Positions 45,389 through 54,776 of a DNA stretch of 64,000 nucleotides are shown one piece after another. The position numbers and the translations under genes were made by a program. Source of the DNA: Chromatiales bacterium (GTDB lineage: Bacteria; Pseudomonadota; Gammaproteobacteria; Chromatiales; Chromatiaceae); contig JANQLO010000027.1 in the NCBI GenBank assembly GCA_028280505.1, positions 1 to 64,000 of the forward strand, written 5' to 3'. A model generated the notes under the pieces. It did no database searches and was not told the origin of the DNA. It saw only the letters and a list, made by a program, of their open reading frames with translations. Numbering within the stretch: position 1 is the first letter of the stretch; each line of letters begins with the position of its first letter.

Positions 45389-46761
45389 ATTGCCTCGATC
45401 GCCTCGCCGATTCGACTCACCGCGACAAGCTCGAGACCCTCGATCGATTTCTTCGGTGCATTCGCCCGCGGGACAATGACGCGTTTGAAACCATGTTTGG
45501 CCGCCTCGCGCAAACGTTCCTGGCCATTCGGCACCGGTCGGATTTCGCCGGCCAAACCCACCTCACCGAAAGTCGCCAGATCGCCGGACAAAGGTTGGTC
45601 GCGGAAACTCGACAACACGGCCAACAATACCGACAGATCGGCTGCCGGCTCGGTCACACGCACGCCGCCGACCACGTTTAAAAACACATCCTGATCGAAC
45701 ATACCGATACCGCCATGTCGGTGCAGTACCGCCAGTAACATCGACAATCGATTCTGTTCCAGGCCGAGCGCGACCCGGCGCGGATTGGCCAGAGGGCTCT
45801 GATCGACCAGCGCCTGCACTTCGACCAGCAGCGGTCGTGTGCCTTCGCGGGTCACCAAGATGCAGCTGCCCGCGACCTGTTGCTCGTGCCGTGACAAAAA
45901 AATCGCAGACGGATTAGCCACCTCGCGCAGGCCCTTGTCGGTCATCGCGAACACGCCGAGTTCATTGACCGCGCCGAAACGGTTTTTGATCGCGCGAATC
46001 AACCGGAACGGACCACCGCTCTCGCCTTCGAAATACAACACGGTGTCGACCATGTGCTCGAGCACCCGGGGACCGGCCAAGGCGCCTTCTTTGGTGACAT
46101 GACCGACCAGGAACAAGGCCGTGCCGGTCTGCTTGGCATAACGCACCAGGCGTGCCGCCGACTCCCGTACCTGAGCGACCGACCCCGGCGCCGACTGCAA
46201 AGTCTCGGTGAAAAAGGTCTGGATGGAATCGAGCACCAGTACCCGCGGCCTGTCCTTGGCGATCAAGGCCAGGATGCGCTCGACGCAGGTCTCGGTCAGC
46301 AGCTGCAGCTTTCCGGTCGGCAGGCCGAGGCGTTGTGCGCGCAGGCTGATCTGTTCGGCCGACTCCTCGCCACTGACGTATAGCGCCGGCATCTGCCCGG
46401 CCAACAACGCGAGGGCCTGCACCAACAAGGTCGACTTCCCGATACCCGGATCACCCCCGATCAGGACTACGGAGCCGGCAACCAGACCGCCACCCAGCAC
46501 CCGGTCGAGTTCGCCCAAGCCCGTCGGCATGCGTTCGGTCTGCTGTGCGACCACGTCGGATAACCGTTGGATTTGCGCATCCGGCAGCTCACCGGCATAA
46601 CCGCCCAGGCGACTTGCGGTTTTGGTCGCAGGCGCCGCAACCGTTTCTTGTAAGGTATTCCAGGCACCGCAATCGCCGCATTGCCCTGCCCATTTCGCGG
46701 TCTGGGCACCGCATTCGCTGCAGATATAAAGGGTTTTGGCCGCCTTACTCACCGGCACCAC
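45385..46761 (-). CDS. radA: DNA repair protein RadA
   Basis: RadA promotes branch migration in homologous recombination. The 458-residue protein has the N-terminal C4 zinc finger (CSECGAQTAKWAGQCGDCG), Walker A (GGDPGIGKSTLL), the RadA-specific KNRFG motif and a C-terminal Lon-like domain (PNGQERLREAAKHGFKRVI). Start is a GTG. It follows dnaB by 12 nt on the same strand. Confidence 0.95.
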   Translation of the reverse strand: MVPVSKAAKTLYICSECGAQTAKWAGQCGDCGAWNTLQETVAAPATKTASRLGGYAGELPDAQIQRLSDVVAQQTERMPTGLGELDRVLGGGLVAGSVVLIGGDPGIGKSTLLVQALALLAGQMPALYVSGEESAEQISLRAQRLGLPTGKLQLLTETCVERILALIAKDRPRVLVLDSIQTFFTETLQSAPGSVAQVRESAARLVRYAKQTGTALFLVGHVTKEGALAGPRVLEHMVDTVLYFEGESGGPFRLIRAIKNRFGAVNELGVFAMTDKGLREVANPSAIFLSRHEQQVAGSCILVTREGTRPLLVEVQALVDQSPLANPRRVALGLEQNRLSMLLAVLHRHGGIGMFDQDVFLNVVGGVRVTEPAADLSVLLAVLSSFRDQPLSGDLATFGEVGLAGEIRPVPNGQERLREAAKHGFKRVIVPRANAPKKSIEGLELVAVSRIGEAIEAI

Positions 46762-46773
46762 ACCGATGACGGA

Positions 46774-48192
46774 TCAATACTCGTCATCGCCGTAAACGTC
46801 ATAGGCAAAGTTATCGAAGCGGGTGAACTGCCCCTGGAAGGTCAACATCACGGTGCCGATGGGACCGTTTCGTTGTTTACCGATGATAATCTCGGCCTTG
46901 CCTTTATCGGGGCTGTCTTCGTTGTAGACCTCGTCGCGATAAATAAACACGATCAGGTCGGCATCTTGCTCGATGGCGCCCGACTCGCGCAGATCGGACA
47001 TAACCGGGCGTTTGTTCGGGCGCTGCTCCAGCGAGCGATTGAGCTGCGACAACGCCACGACCGGCACATTGAGTTCTTTTGCCAAAGCCTTGAGCGAGCG
47101 CGAGATCAACGAAATTTCGGTCGCCCGGTTCTCACCCGACTCGGGTGCCTGCATCAGCTGCAAATAATCGATCACCACCAGCCCGAGCTGGCCGTGCTCC
47201 TTGGTCAAGCGGCGGCAGCGTGCACGCAACTCCGTCGGCGTCAGCGCCGGCGTGTCGTCGATGAACAGCTTGGTGTTGTTCAGAATATTCACTGCCGAAG
47301 TCACGCGCGGCCAATCGTCGTCTTCCAACTTGCCCGAACGTACTGCCTGCTGATTGACCCGACCGAGCGACGAGATCATACGCATGGTGAGCGCCTCGCC
47401 GGGCATCTCCATGGAGAAAATCGCAACCGGCAATTCGTTGGAGATCGCGACGTTCTCGGCAATATTCATTGCGAAGGTGGTCTTGCCCATCGACGGCCGC
47501 CCGGCGACGATGATCAGATCCGCCTTTTGCAGACCCGAGGTTTTACCGTCGAAATCGGCAAAGCCGCTGGACACACCGGTCAGCGCATCGTCACTGCCGT
47601 AGAGTTCCTCGATACGGTTGATGGTCTCGGTCAGCAGGCGGGTGATGGAGCGAAAACCGCCTCCGCCGCGGGCCTGCTGTTCGGCAATCTGGAATACCTG
47701 GTTTTCGGCATAGTCGAGCAACTCATATACCTTGCGACCCTTAGGCCGGTAGCCGCTCTCCGCGATTTGATTGCCGACCTTGATCAGCTGGCGCACTACC
47801 GATTGTTCGCGCACGATCGCCGCATAGGCCTGGATGTTGGCCGCGCTCGGGGTATCGTTGGCCAACATGCCGAGATAAGCCAGGCCGCCGACCTCGTTGA
47901 TGGACTCGCGACGTTCCAGCTCTTCCGACAAGGTGACGACATCGAACGGCCGATCAACATCGGCCAGGCTGGCGACCGCAGCGAAAATCAGCCGATGCTC
48001 GTGACGATAGAAATCCTGTTCCCCAACTTGGTCGGCGATTTTGTCCCAAGCGCCGTTATCCAACATCAGCCCACCGAGCACAGCCTGCTCGGCCTGCAAC
48101 GAATGCGGCGGCACCCGTAACGCATCCATCTGCGCATCCGGCTCTGCGTCGGCCATCATATCGGGGACGGATTCGTAAACTGCGTCGACCAT
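46774..48192 (-). CDS. dnaB: replicative DNA helicase DnaB
   Basis: DnaB unwinds DNA at the replication fork. The 472-residue protein has the N-terminal primase-interaction domain (PPHSLQAEQAVLGGLMLDN) and a RecA-like C-terminal domain with Walker A (AGRPSMGKTTFA), LGLVVIDYLQLM and the DnaB-specific DLRESGAIEQDAD. I chose the ATG at 48192 (MVDAVYE). No intein is present. Confidence 0.95.
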   Translation of the reverse strand: MVDAVYESVPDMMADAEPDAQMDALRVPPHSLQAEQAVLGGLMLDNGAWDKIADQVGEQDFYRHEHRLIFAAVASLADVDRPFDVVTLSEELERRESINEVGGLAYLGMLANDTPSAANIQAYAAIVREQSVVRQLIKVGNQIAESGYRPKGRKVYELLDYAENQVFQIAEQQARGGGGFRSITRLLTETINRIEELYGSDDALTGVSSGFADFDGKTSGLQKADLIIVAGRPSMGKTTFAMNIAENVAISNELPVAIFSMEMPGEALTMRMISSLGRVNQQAVRSGKLEDDDWPRVTSAVNILNNTKLFIDDTPALTPTELRARCRRLTKEHGQLGLVVIDYLQLMQAPESGENRATEISLISRSLKALAKELNVPVVALSQLNRSLEQRPNKRPVMSDLRESGAIEQDADLIVFIYRDEVYNEDSPDKGKAEIIIGKQRNGPIGTVMLTFQGQFTRFDNFAYDVYGDDEY

Positions 48193-48291
48193 ATGCCGCT
48201 GCCGCAACTCGTCTGGGGGGAGGTTGTCGATTACACCACAACGGGCGGGCGGCGCGAAGGTGCGAATCGACGAGCGGTGCTCGAAAACGAT

Positions 48292-48315
48292 AAAGCCCGG
48301 CCAATGCCGGGCTTT
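48292..48315 (-). terminator. terminator after rplI
   Basis: A perfect 10-bp stem (AAAGCCCGGC/GCCGGGCTTT, 4-nt loop) lies 42 nt after the rplI stop, flanked by A and T runs. It ends the ribosomal-protein operon and could work in both directions. Confidence 0.75.
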
Positions 48316-48356
48316 CAAAAAAGCGATGCGCGGGGCGCCAAACGATCAATAACGGA

Positions 48357-48812
48357 TCATTCTTCGCCGATGACGGTCACCTTCAGGGTCGCATTGACAT
48401 CGGTATGCAAGTGCAATACTACCTCGTACTCGCCCGCAACACGGAACGGGCCTTCGGGCAAACGCACCTCGGATTTGGCAATTTCGACACCGGCAGCGTT
48501 ACAGGCCTGCGCAATATCGTTGGTACCGACAGAGCCGAACAATCGGCCTTCCTCACCCGCCTTATGGCTGATGCTCACACCCTCACTCAAGGCCTCGATC
48601 TGGGCTTTGCGTGCCTCGGCCGCGGCCAGCTTGTCGGCAGCCTGCTTTTCCAGCTCGGCACGCCGTTCTTCGAACACCTTGACGTTTTCCGCACTGGCGA
48701 ATACGGCCTTACCCTGCGGAATCAGGAAGTTGCGACCGAAGCCGGACTTGACCGTAACCTTGTCGCCAAGTCCACCCAGGTTAGCGACCTTTTCCAGAAG
48801 AATGACTTCCAT
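48357..48812 (-). CDS. rplI: 50S ribosomal protein bL9
   Basis: This 151-residue protein has the canonical bL9 N-terminus [19 protein letters not shown] and [13 protein letters not shown], followed by the long linker helix and the C-terminal domain. Start is the ATG at 48812 behind AGAGGTTGAG. It binds 23S rRNA domain V and is the last gene of rpsF-rpsR-DUF2232-rplI. Confidence 0.96.
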   Translation of the reverse strand: MEVILLEKVANLGGLGDKVTVKSGFGRNFLIPQGKAVFASAENVKVFEERRAELEKQAADKLAAAEARKAQIEALSEGVSISHKAGEEGRLFGSVGTNDIAQACNAAGVEIAKSEVRLPEGPFRVAGEYEVVLHLHTDVNATLKVTVIGEE

Positions 48813-48836
48813 CGTTCTCAACCTCTAAATAGCAAT

Positions 48837-49760
48837 TCAATGGTCATCGGTCGTCGACCGACGCGCCCGGGCTCGCGCCCGAAAATCCAACCAACCGTCC
48901 GCATAGCCGACGACCGAAACCACGGTCGCACCATGCGGCGCGACAAAAATCAGCAACAGATACAGGCCCACCAGCCACGCCGGCGATGCCTTGAAATCCG
49001 ACACCAGAGCGTGCACCACACTGATCCCCTGGAGCAAAAACACCACCATGCCGATCAGATACAACTGCGCAAGCAGCCCGGGTTTGCCACCGCTCAACAC
49101 CACGCCCAGTACGAACAGCACCGGGACCAGTAACAACAGCCAGCGGCCGAACCGCAGCTGACGAAACTCCTCACCGAAGCCCCCAGGGCGATCGATCAGG
49201 GCCGACCAATAGCGCGCCAGCATCAACGAGATCGCCGTGCCGATGAACCACGCTGCGGCCAATCCACCGGCCATAAATCCGGCCAGCGTCTCGACCAGCT
49301 CGCCGACGTTCGCCGTTTCCAGCGTTTCCGCATCGATGCGCTGACGCAGAAACTGGTTCAGTGCGTCCGACCAGAATGCCGTTGGATCGGACATCAACAA
49401 ATACTGTAATGCCACGATCGCCGCAGCGCCGACCGCCGCCGTTTCCAACGCCAAACGCAACGAACCGGTGCGGCCGAGTATGCCGCCGAGCACCGCGGCA
49501 GGCACCCACAACCCCAGGCCGATCAACACGATCGCGACCGGCATCTGAAACAACAGGCCGCCGAGACCGCCAATCGCCAACAGGGCCGAGCCGACAACGA
49601 CCAAACCCTCGCGCCAACCCTGGCGCAGAACCGCCAGCATAATTACCGCAACGCTGAACAACGCCAGCGGCGTTACCAGCAATGCCAGCACAGCCAGCAC
49701 CGTGGCGGCGATCACCGCCTGCATCCGGCCCTTCATCACCCAGTTGGCGAAGGCCTTCAT
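48837..49760 (-). CDS. DUF2232 membrane protein
   Basis: This 307-residue inner-membrane protein has about eight hydrophobic helices (VIAATVLAVLALLVTPLALF and following). DUF2232 proteins lie between rpsR and rplI in many gammaproteobacteria. Function is unknown, and no transport or enzyme motif is visible. Co-transcription with ribosomal proteins is indicated by short gaps. Confidence 0.85.
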   Translation of the reverse strand: MKAFANWVMKGRMQAVIAATVLAVLALLVTPLALFSVAVIMLAVLRQGWREGLVVVGSALLAIGGLGGLLFQMPVAIVLIGLGLWVPAAVLGGILGRTGSLRLALETAAVGAAAIVALQYLLMSDPTAFWSDALNQFLRQRIDAETLETANVGELVETLAGFMAGGLAAAWFIGTAISLMLARYWSALIDRPGGFGEEFRQLRFGRWLLLLVPVLFVLGVVLSGGKPGLLAQLYLIGMVVFLLQGISVVHALVSDFKASPAWLVGLYLLLIFVAPHGATVVSVVGYADGWLDFRARARARRSTTDDH

Positions 49761-49815
49761 GCGTTTACTCCGTATCGGCCGGGCGTTATCGCAGCACCGA
49801 CCGCTAAGCGGTCAC

Positions 49816-50040
49816 TCAGTGACTGTCGGAATACGGCAACAGTGCCAGATAACGGGCACGTTTGACCGCGTCCGCCAGCTGACGCTGATACTTCGCGCTG
49901 GTACCGGTAATCCGGCTCGGCACGATCTTGCCCGACTCGCTCACATACTGCTTCAACAAATTGAGATCCTTGTAATCGATCTCCTGGATGCCTTCGGCTG
50001 AGAAGCGACAAAACTTACGACGACGAAAATAACGTGACAT
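49816..50040 (-). CDS. rpsR: 30S ribosomal protein bS18
   Basis: This 74-residue basic protein has the bS18 signature [14 protein letters not shown] and [20 protein letters not shown]. It pairs with bS6 on the 30S platform. It lies 22 nt after rpsF. Confidence 0.97.
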   Translation of the reverse strand: MSRYFRRRKFCRFSAEGIQEIDYKDLNLLKQYVSESGKIVPSRITGTSAKYQRQLADAVKRARYLALLPYSDSH

Positions 50041-50062
50041 CTAAATAACCTCCTCAGTCGAC

Positions 50063-50446
50063 TCAGGCGGACGCTTCCGTAACCGGCTCGGCGGCCGGTG
50101 CCGGCTTGGCGGGAGCTTCGTCCTTTTCCTCTTCCTTGGCCAACGGCGAGGCCTCGGTGATCGCGGCCTTACGACGCATCACCAGGTTACGCAGCACGGC
50201 ATCGTTGAAACGAAAAGCACTCTCGAGTTCGGCAAGCGCCTCGGCGCCACACTCGATATTCATCAGCACATAGTGCGCCTTGTGAATTTTGTTGATCGGA
50301 TAAGCCAACTGGCGGCGTCCCCAATCTTCCAATCGGTGGATACTGCCACCGCCGTTCTCGATGGTCGCGCGATAGCGCTCGATCATCGCAGGGACTTGCT
50401 CGCTCTGATCCGGATGGACCAGAAACACGATCTCGTAGTGACGCAT
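50063..50446 (-). CDS. rpsF: 30S ribosomal protein bS6
   Basis: This 127-residue protein starts [19 protein letters not shown], the canonical bS6 opening, and ends in an acidic/Ala/Pro-rich tail ([18 protein letters not shown]). It is the first gene of its operon, preceded by a sigma-70 promoter and an RNA element that fits the bS6:bS18 autoregulatory site. Confidence 0.96.
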   Translation of the reverse strand: MRHYEIVFLVHPDQSEQVPAMIERYRATIENGGGSIHRLEDWGRRQLAYPINKIHKAHYVLMNIECGAEALAELESAFRFNDAVLRNLVMRRKAAITEASPLAKEEEKDEAPAKPAPAAEPVTEASA

Positions 50447-50498
50447 TGTCGCTCCTTACGGTTTAACAGCCTCCCGCTCGCGGCGGTGAGGCAAGGAG

Positions 50499-50532
50499 GA
50501 TCGGCTTGGGCAGAACAATCCCGGCACCGATC
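50499..50532 (-). promoter_or_regulatory. candidate bS6:bS18-binding leader motif
   Basis: In the rpsF leader an outer 6-bp stem (GATCGG/CCGATC) encloses TGCC and AAG flanking an inner GGG/CCC stem with a 9-nt loop. The CCG next to the inner stem fits the mRNA mimic of the 16S site bound by the bS6:bS18 complex, which represses rpsF in many bacteria. Confidence 0.6.
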
Positions 50533-50545
50533 TGAAAGGCGCGAG

Positions 50546-50574
50546 ATATTAGGCAAAAACAAGGTGATTTGCAA
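50546..50574 (-). promoter_or_regulatory. sigma-70 promoter of the rpsF operon
   Basis: On the minus strand TTGCAA (50569-50574) and TAATAT (50546-50551) are separated by exactly 17 bp, about 100 nt before the rpsF ATG and directly upstream of the leader motif. Confidence 0.65.
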
Positions 50575-50581
50575 CCGCGGC

Positions 50582-51334
50582 TCAGACCGGCACCGGAGAG
50601 CGCTGACGCACCGCCTCGTACAAACAGACACCGGCGGCGACCGAAACATTCAGGCTCTCGACCCGCCCAGCCATCGGCAGGTGCACCAAAAGATCGCAAG
50701 TCTCACGGGTTAGGCGGCGCATACCTTCACCCTCCGCACCCATCACCAGCGCCAGCGGCCCGGTCAGATCGGCCGCATAAAGCCCGGTCTCGGCCTCACC
50801 GGCGGCACCGATGGTAAACACACGGTGTGCGTCCTGCAGATGGCGTAGCGTACGCGCGAGATTGGTCACCTGTACGAAAGGCACGGTCTCGGCAGCACCA
50901 CTTGCAACCTTGCACACCACAGGCGTCAGCCCGCTGGCGCGGTCGCGCGGGGCAATTACCGCATGCACCCCCGCCGCATCGGCACTGCGCAGGCAAGCGC
51001 CGAGATTGTGCGGGTCGGTTATCCCATCGAGCACCAGTAAAAACGGCGGCACCGAAAGCGCGGAAAGCAGATCCTCGAGATCCCGCTCGGTCAGACTGGC
51101 GGGCATTTCTCCGTGGGCTACCACCCCCTGATGGTTGGCGCCGCCGGTTAGACGATCGAGGCTTGTCTTGTCGCTGGCCTGGGCCTCGATCCCCGCCGCA
51201 CGCGCTTCGTCCAGCAGCTGTCGCAACCGCCTGTCTTGGCGCGCGGCGTCGAACTGCAGGCTGTCGATACGTTGCGCCCCGTGCTTTAGCGCGGTACGCA
51301 CCGCATGGATGCCTATGATCAGCTGACCGCTCAT
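50582..51334 (-). CDS. rlmB: 23S rRNA (guanosine-2'-O-)-methyltransferase RlmB
   Basis: RlmB methylates G2251 in 23S rRNA using AdoMet. The 250-residue SpoU-class protein has an N-terminal L30e-like domain and the three knot motifs: LDGITDPHNLGACLRSADA, ALVMGAEGEGMRRLT and GRVESLNVSVAAGVCLYE. It starts 3 nt after the rnr stop. Confidence 0.95.
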   Translation of the reverse strand: MSGQLIIGIHAVRTALKHGAQRIDSLQFDAARQDRRLRQLLDEARAAGIEAQASDKTSLDRLTGGANHQGVVAHGEMPASLTERDLEDLLSALSVPPFLLVLDGITDPHNLGACLRSADAAGVHAVIAPRDRASGLTPVVCKVASGAAETVPFVQVTNLARTLRHLQDAHRVFTIGAAGEAETGLYAADLTGPLALVMGAEGEGMRRLTRETCDLLVHLPMAGRVESLNVSVAAGVCLYEAVRQRSPVPV

Positions 51335-51337
51335 CAC

Positions 51338-53662
51338 TCAGCCTTTCTTACCCTTTCGTTTGCCCTTGCCCTTATCCTTCGTTTTACGTTTATCCGTAGA
51401 CCGAGCCTTGGCGGCGGGCTTGCCCTTACCCGTTTTGCGAGCACTGCGTCTGCCATCCTTGCCCGGGCCGGCAACCGCCTTGTCGAGCACGAAATCGATC
51501 TTACGGTCATCGATATTCACCGCAGCGACCCTGACCCGAAGACTGTCGCCCAACCGATAAACCTTGCCGGTACGATCCCCGGTCAGACGATGGCCGATGG
51601 GATCAAAATGAAAATAGTCGTAATCGAGTGCGGTGATATGTACGAGACCGGAGACATAGATATCGTTCAGCTCGACGAAAATGCCAAAACTGTTCACACC
51701 GGAAATCACACCGTCGAAACTTTCACCGACCTTGTCGAGCATGAACTCGCATTTAAGGGTATCGGCGGCATCGCGGGTCGCATCATCGGCACGCCGTTCG
51801 GTCGCCGAACAATGTTCACCCATCGCCGCCAGATGCTGATGGGTAAATTCGAAGGCCTCCGGCGGCTCATCACTCAGCAGATGTTTCAGCGCACGATGCA
51901 CCATCAGATCGGGATAGCGCCGGATCGGTGACGTGAAATGGGCATAGGCCGGGAAGGCCAAGCCAAAGTGGCCGATGTTATTGTCCGAATAGACGGCCTG
52001 CATCATCGAGCGTAGCAGTACGACCTGAATCACATGAAAATCTGCGCGGCCCTGAACGCGCTTCAGCAGCTTGGCATAATCTTTCGCGGTCGGCTCCAGA
52101 CCACCGTCCAGTTTGAGCCCCAACTCGCCGAGAAAACCGGCAAGATCGGTCAGTTTTTCGGCGCTGGGACTTTCGTGTACCCGATAGAGTGCCGGCATCT
52201 TCTTACGTAGCAAATGGCGCGCCGCCGCGACATTCGCCGCCAGCATGCATTCCTCGATCAATCGATGCGCATCGTGTCGCAACAATGGCACGATCGCGGC
52301 CAGTTTGCCCTGCTTGTCGAAACGAAAACGGGTCTCGACGGTATCGAAATCGATGGCGCCACGTTTCGCGCGAGCCGTATGCAGCAGGCGGTACAGGCCA
52401 TAAAGTTCGTGCAGATGCGGCAGCAAGGCTGCATGCTCGGCGCACAAATCCGTATCGCCGTCGAACAACATGGCGCCAACTTGGTTGTAAGTCAGACGGG
52501 CATGCGAACGCATGACCGCCTCGAAGAACTTGGATCGAATCAGCTTACCGTCGGCATCGAAATACAACTCGGCGGTCATACACAAACGATCGACGTGCGG
52601 ATTGAGCGAGCACAGCCCGTTGGACAATACCTCGGGCAACATCGGGATCACCCTGTCCGGAAAATACACCGAGTTACCACGCCGATAGGCCTCGGTATCC
52701 AGGGCACTGCCGGGCACCACGTAGGCTGAGACATCGGCGATGGCAACCAGGAGACGCCAGCCCTTCTTGGTGCGTTGACAATACACCGCATCGTCAAAGT
52801 CACGTGCGTCGGCGCCGTCGATGGTCACCAGGGGCAGATGGCGAAGATCGACCCGACCCTGCTTGGCCTGCTCCGGCACGTCTTCCCCCAGGGACGCAAT
52901 CTCGCGCTGGACTTCGTCCGGCCAGGTAAGCGGGATATCGTGCGCGCGGATCGCGACGTCGGTCGCCATGCCGGGGGCAAGGTGGTCGCCGATGATCTCG
53001 ACTATCTCGCCGAGCGGCTGACGCCATGGCTGTGGATGCTCGGTAATGTGCACCACCACCATTTGACCCTGTGTCGCCGCCATCAGACGATCGGGCGTAA
53101 TCAATATCTGGTGCGCAATGCGTTTGTTGTCGGGTGAGACGAAGGCCACCCCGGCCTCGATATGCAAACGCCCGACGATATTTTCGAACGCACGTTCCAA
53201 CACCTCGACGACCGCAGCCTCGCGCCGCCCGCGATGATCCACGCCGGCAACCCGGGCGACGATGCGATCACCATGCCAGAGCTGGCGCATCTCGCGCGGA
53301 CTGAGGAACAGATCGTCACCACCCTCGTCCGCCTGCAAAAAACCGAAGCCGTCCGGATGACCGATGACGCGGCCATGCACCAGATCCTCATGGTTGACTA
53401 CGCAATAGCCGCCGCGACGGTTGCGTACCACCTGGCCGTCGCGTGCCATGGCACCCAGCCGCCGCGACAAGGCCTCATGACGTTCGTCGTCGCGAAGATC
53501 GAGCGCCTCGGCAATATCGTCGAAGCCCATAGGCGCACCGTGATGCTCCAACAGGCCGATGATGTATTCACGACTGGGAATGGGATTGGCGTATTTCTTG
53601 GCCTCACGGGCACGATAGGGATCGCGGTCGCGCGGGGTGCGTCCTGGCTTGCGTTTTGACAC
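51338..53662 (-). CDS. rnr: ribonuclease R
   Basis: RNase R is a 3'-5' exoribonuclease that degrades structured RNA. The 774-residue protein has an N-terminal HTH-like region, cold-shock domains, the RNB catalytic core (DGADARDFDDAVYC with the metal-binding Asp cluster; FTSPIRRYPDLMVHR), an S1 domain (GVISGVNSFGIFVEL) and a Lys-rich tail (KRKTKDKGKGKRKGKKG). Start is GTG. The pair rnr-rlmB is conserved in gammaproteobacteria. Confidence 0.96.
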   Translation of the reverse strand: MSKRKPGRTPRDRDPYRAREAKKYANPIPSREYIIGLLEHHGAPMGFDDIAEALDLRDDERHEALSRRLGAMARDGQVVRNRRGGYCVVNHEDLVHGRVIGHPDGFGFLQADEGGDDLFLSPREMRQLWHGDRIVARVAGVDHRGRREAAVVEVLERAFENIVGRLHIEAGVAFVSPDNKRIAHQILITPDRLMAATQGQMVVVHITEHPQPWRQPLGEIVEIIGDHLAPGMATDVAIRAHDIPLTWPDEVQREIASLGEDVPEQAKQGRVDLRHLPLVTIDGADARDFDDAVYCQRTKKGWRLLVAIADVSAYVVPGSALDTEAYRRGNSVYFPDRVIPMLPEVLSNGLCSLNPHVDRLCMTAELYFDADGKLIRSKFFEAVMRSHARLTYNQVGAMLFDGDTDLCAEHAALLPHLHELYGLYRLLHTARAKRGAIDFDTVETRFRFDKQGKLAAIVPLLRHDAHRLIEECMLAANVAAARHLLRKKMPALYRVHESPSAEKLTDLAGFLGELGLKLDGGLEPTAKDYAKLLKRVQGRADFHVIQVVLLRSMMQAVYSDNNIGHFGLAFPAYAHFTSPIRRYPDLMVHRALKHLLSDEPPEAFEFTHQHLAAMGEHCSATERRADDATRDAADTLKCEFMLDKVGESFDGVISGVNSFGIFVELNDIYVSGLVHITALDYDYFHFDPIGHRLTGDRTGKVYRLGDSLRVRVAAVNIDDRKIDFVLDKAVAGPGKDGRRSARKTGKGKPAAKARSTDKRKTKDKGKGKRKGKKG

Positions 53663-53768
53663 CTAAATGGGGTTCTCTTGGAAGGAAGTGATCAGCCCAT
53701 TGTAGCGTTGACAGTCCCCTGGTGTCGCTGTAGAGTCCGCGCTTCCGTTTTGGGGTCTCCCATACACG

Positions 53769-53855
53769 GCCGAAGTGGCGGAATTGGTAGACGCGCATGG
53801 TTCAGGTCCATGTCGGGGAAACCCGGTGGAGGTTCAAGTCCTCTCTTCGGCACCA
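53769..53855 (+). tRNA. tRNA-Leu (anticodon CAG)
   Basis: A complete type II tRNA: acceptor GCCGAAG/CTTCGGC, anticodon loop TTCAGGT (CAG) on a CATGG/CCATG stem, long variable arm (GTCGGGGAAACCCGGT), T-arm with GGTTCAAGTCC, discriminator A and encoded CCA. All stems pair. Confidence 0.97.
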
Positions 53856-53862
53856 CTCGCAG

Positions 53863-53893
53863 AGCCTGGTTCACATTCGAACCGGGCTTTTTT
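53863..53893 (+). terminator. terminator of tRNA-Leu
   Basis: A 10-bp stem (AGCCTGGTTC/GAACCGGGCT with one G-T pair), 6-nt loop, then a run of T residues. Confidence 0.85.
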
Positions 53894-53970
53894 GTCGACA
53901 CAAAAAAAGCAGGCAACCGCGGGGAGAGCAGTTGCCTGACATGCGCATTCATGCGCCAGAGGAGAGCATC

Positions 53971-54072
53971 ATGAGCATTGCCGGTCGCGCCGGGACAAAT
54001 GCCTCATGTCGATCATCACAACGGCAGCTACGCGCGATAGTTGAGCAATTGATCCCTTTCGTTCCCAGTTAA
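53971..54072 (+). CDS. possible 33-aa peptide
   Basis: This short ORF has a strong ribosome site (AGAGGAGAG, 5 nt before the ATG). The peptide is basic in the middle (RSSQRQLR) and ends IVEQLIPFVPS. Upstream lie a perfect 8-bp hairpin (CAGGCAAC/GTTGCCTG, 53910-53938) and an ATGCGC/ATGCGC repeat. It could be a small protein or a leader peptide for the macro-domain gene 100 nt downstream. Not recognised. Confidence 0.4.
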   Translation: MSIAGRAGTNASCRSSQRQLRAIVEQLIPFVPS

Positions 54073-54171
54073 CGGCGGTTACATCGCAATGTGCCTGCAC
54101 GGCGGCAGAACGAACGCGAATGCGCAATACTCTTCGGAAAAGGAATCACAAGCCGGGAAGCCGTCACGACC

Positions 54172-54693
54172 ATGTCAATCGCGCTGCGGATCATCGTCGA
54201 CGACATCACCAAGCTCGAGGTCGACGCAATCGTCAATGCCGCCAATTCGGGCCTGCTCGGCGGCGGCGGTGTGGACGGCGCCATACACCGCGCCGCAGGG
54301 CCGGAGCTGTCGATCGCCTGCCGGTCCCTCGGCGGTTGCGCGACCGGTGACGCCAAGATCACACCGGGTTTCAACCTCCCTGCACGCCACGTGATCCACA
54401 CCGTCGGCCCGGTCTGGCATGGCGGCGAACAGGGAGAGCCCCAATTGCTCACCGCCTGTTACCACAATGCGCTACGACTCGCCGATAACCATGACCTGCG
54501 GTCGATCGCATTCCCCGCCATCAGTACGGGCGTCTACGGTTATCCCAAAACACTCGCCGCAGAGATCGCGGTAAAAAGCGTAAAAACGACCATGACCTCA
54601 CTGCGACATATCGAGGACATCGTATTCTGCTGTTATTCCGACGACGACGAAGCCATCTACGCCCGACAACTCGGGCGGTCGCAGGAATGTTGA
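54172..54693 (+). CDS. macro-domain protein (ADP-ribosyl hydrolase, YmdB-like)
   Basis: This 173-residue macro domain probably hydrolyses O-acetyl-ADP-ribose or removes ADP-ribose from proteins. Motifs are [23 protein letters not shown] (ligand-binding loop with catalytic Asn/Asp), [10 protein letters not shown], and [13 protein letters not shown]. No signal peptide. The ATG at 54172 is chosen because homology begins at [15 protein letters not shown]. Confidence 0.92.
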   Translation: MSIALRIIVDDITKLEVDAIVNAANSGLLGGGGVDGAIHRAAGPELSIACRSLGGCATGDAKITPGFNLPARHVIHTVGPVWHGGEQGEPQLLTACYHNALRLADNHDLRSIAFPAISTGVYGYPKTLAAEIAVKSVKTTMTSLRHIEDIVFCCYSDDDEAIYARQLGRSQEC

Positions 54694-54776
54694 TCGCGGT
54701 AAATCTCGTGCGGCCGATGACTGCTCGCGTTATGGTTATCGGCGTATTCCGTATCTAGACCGAGGAGAAGAAAGAC

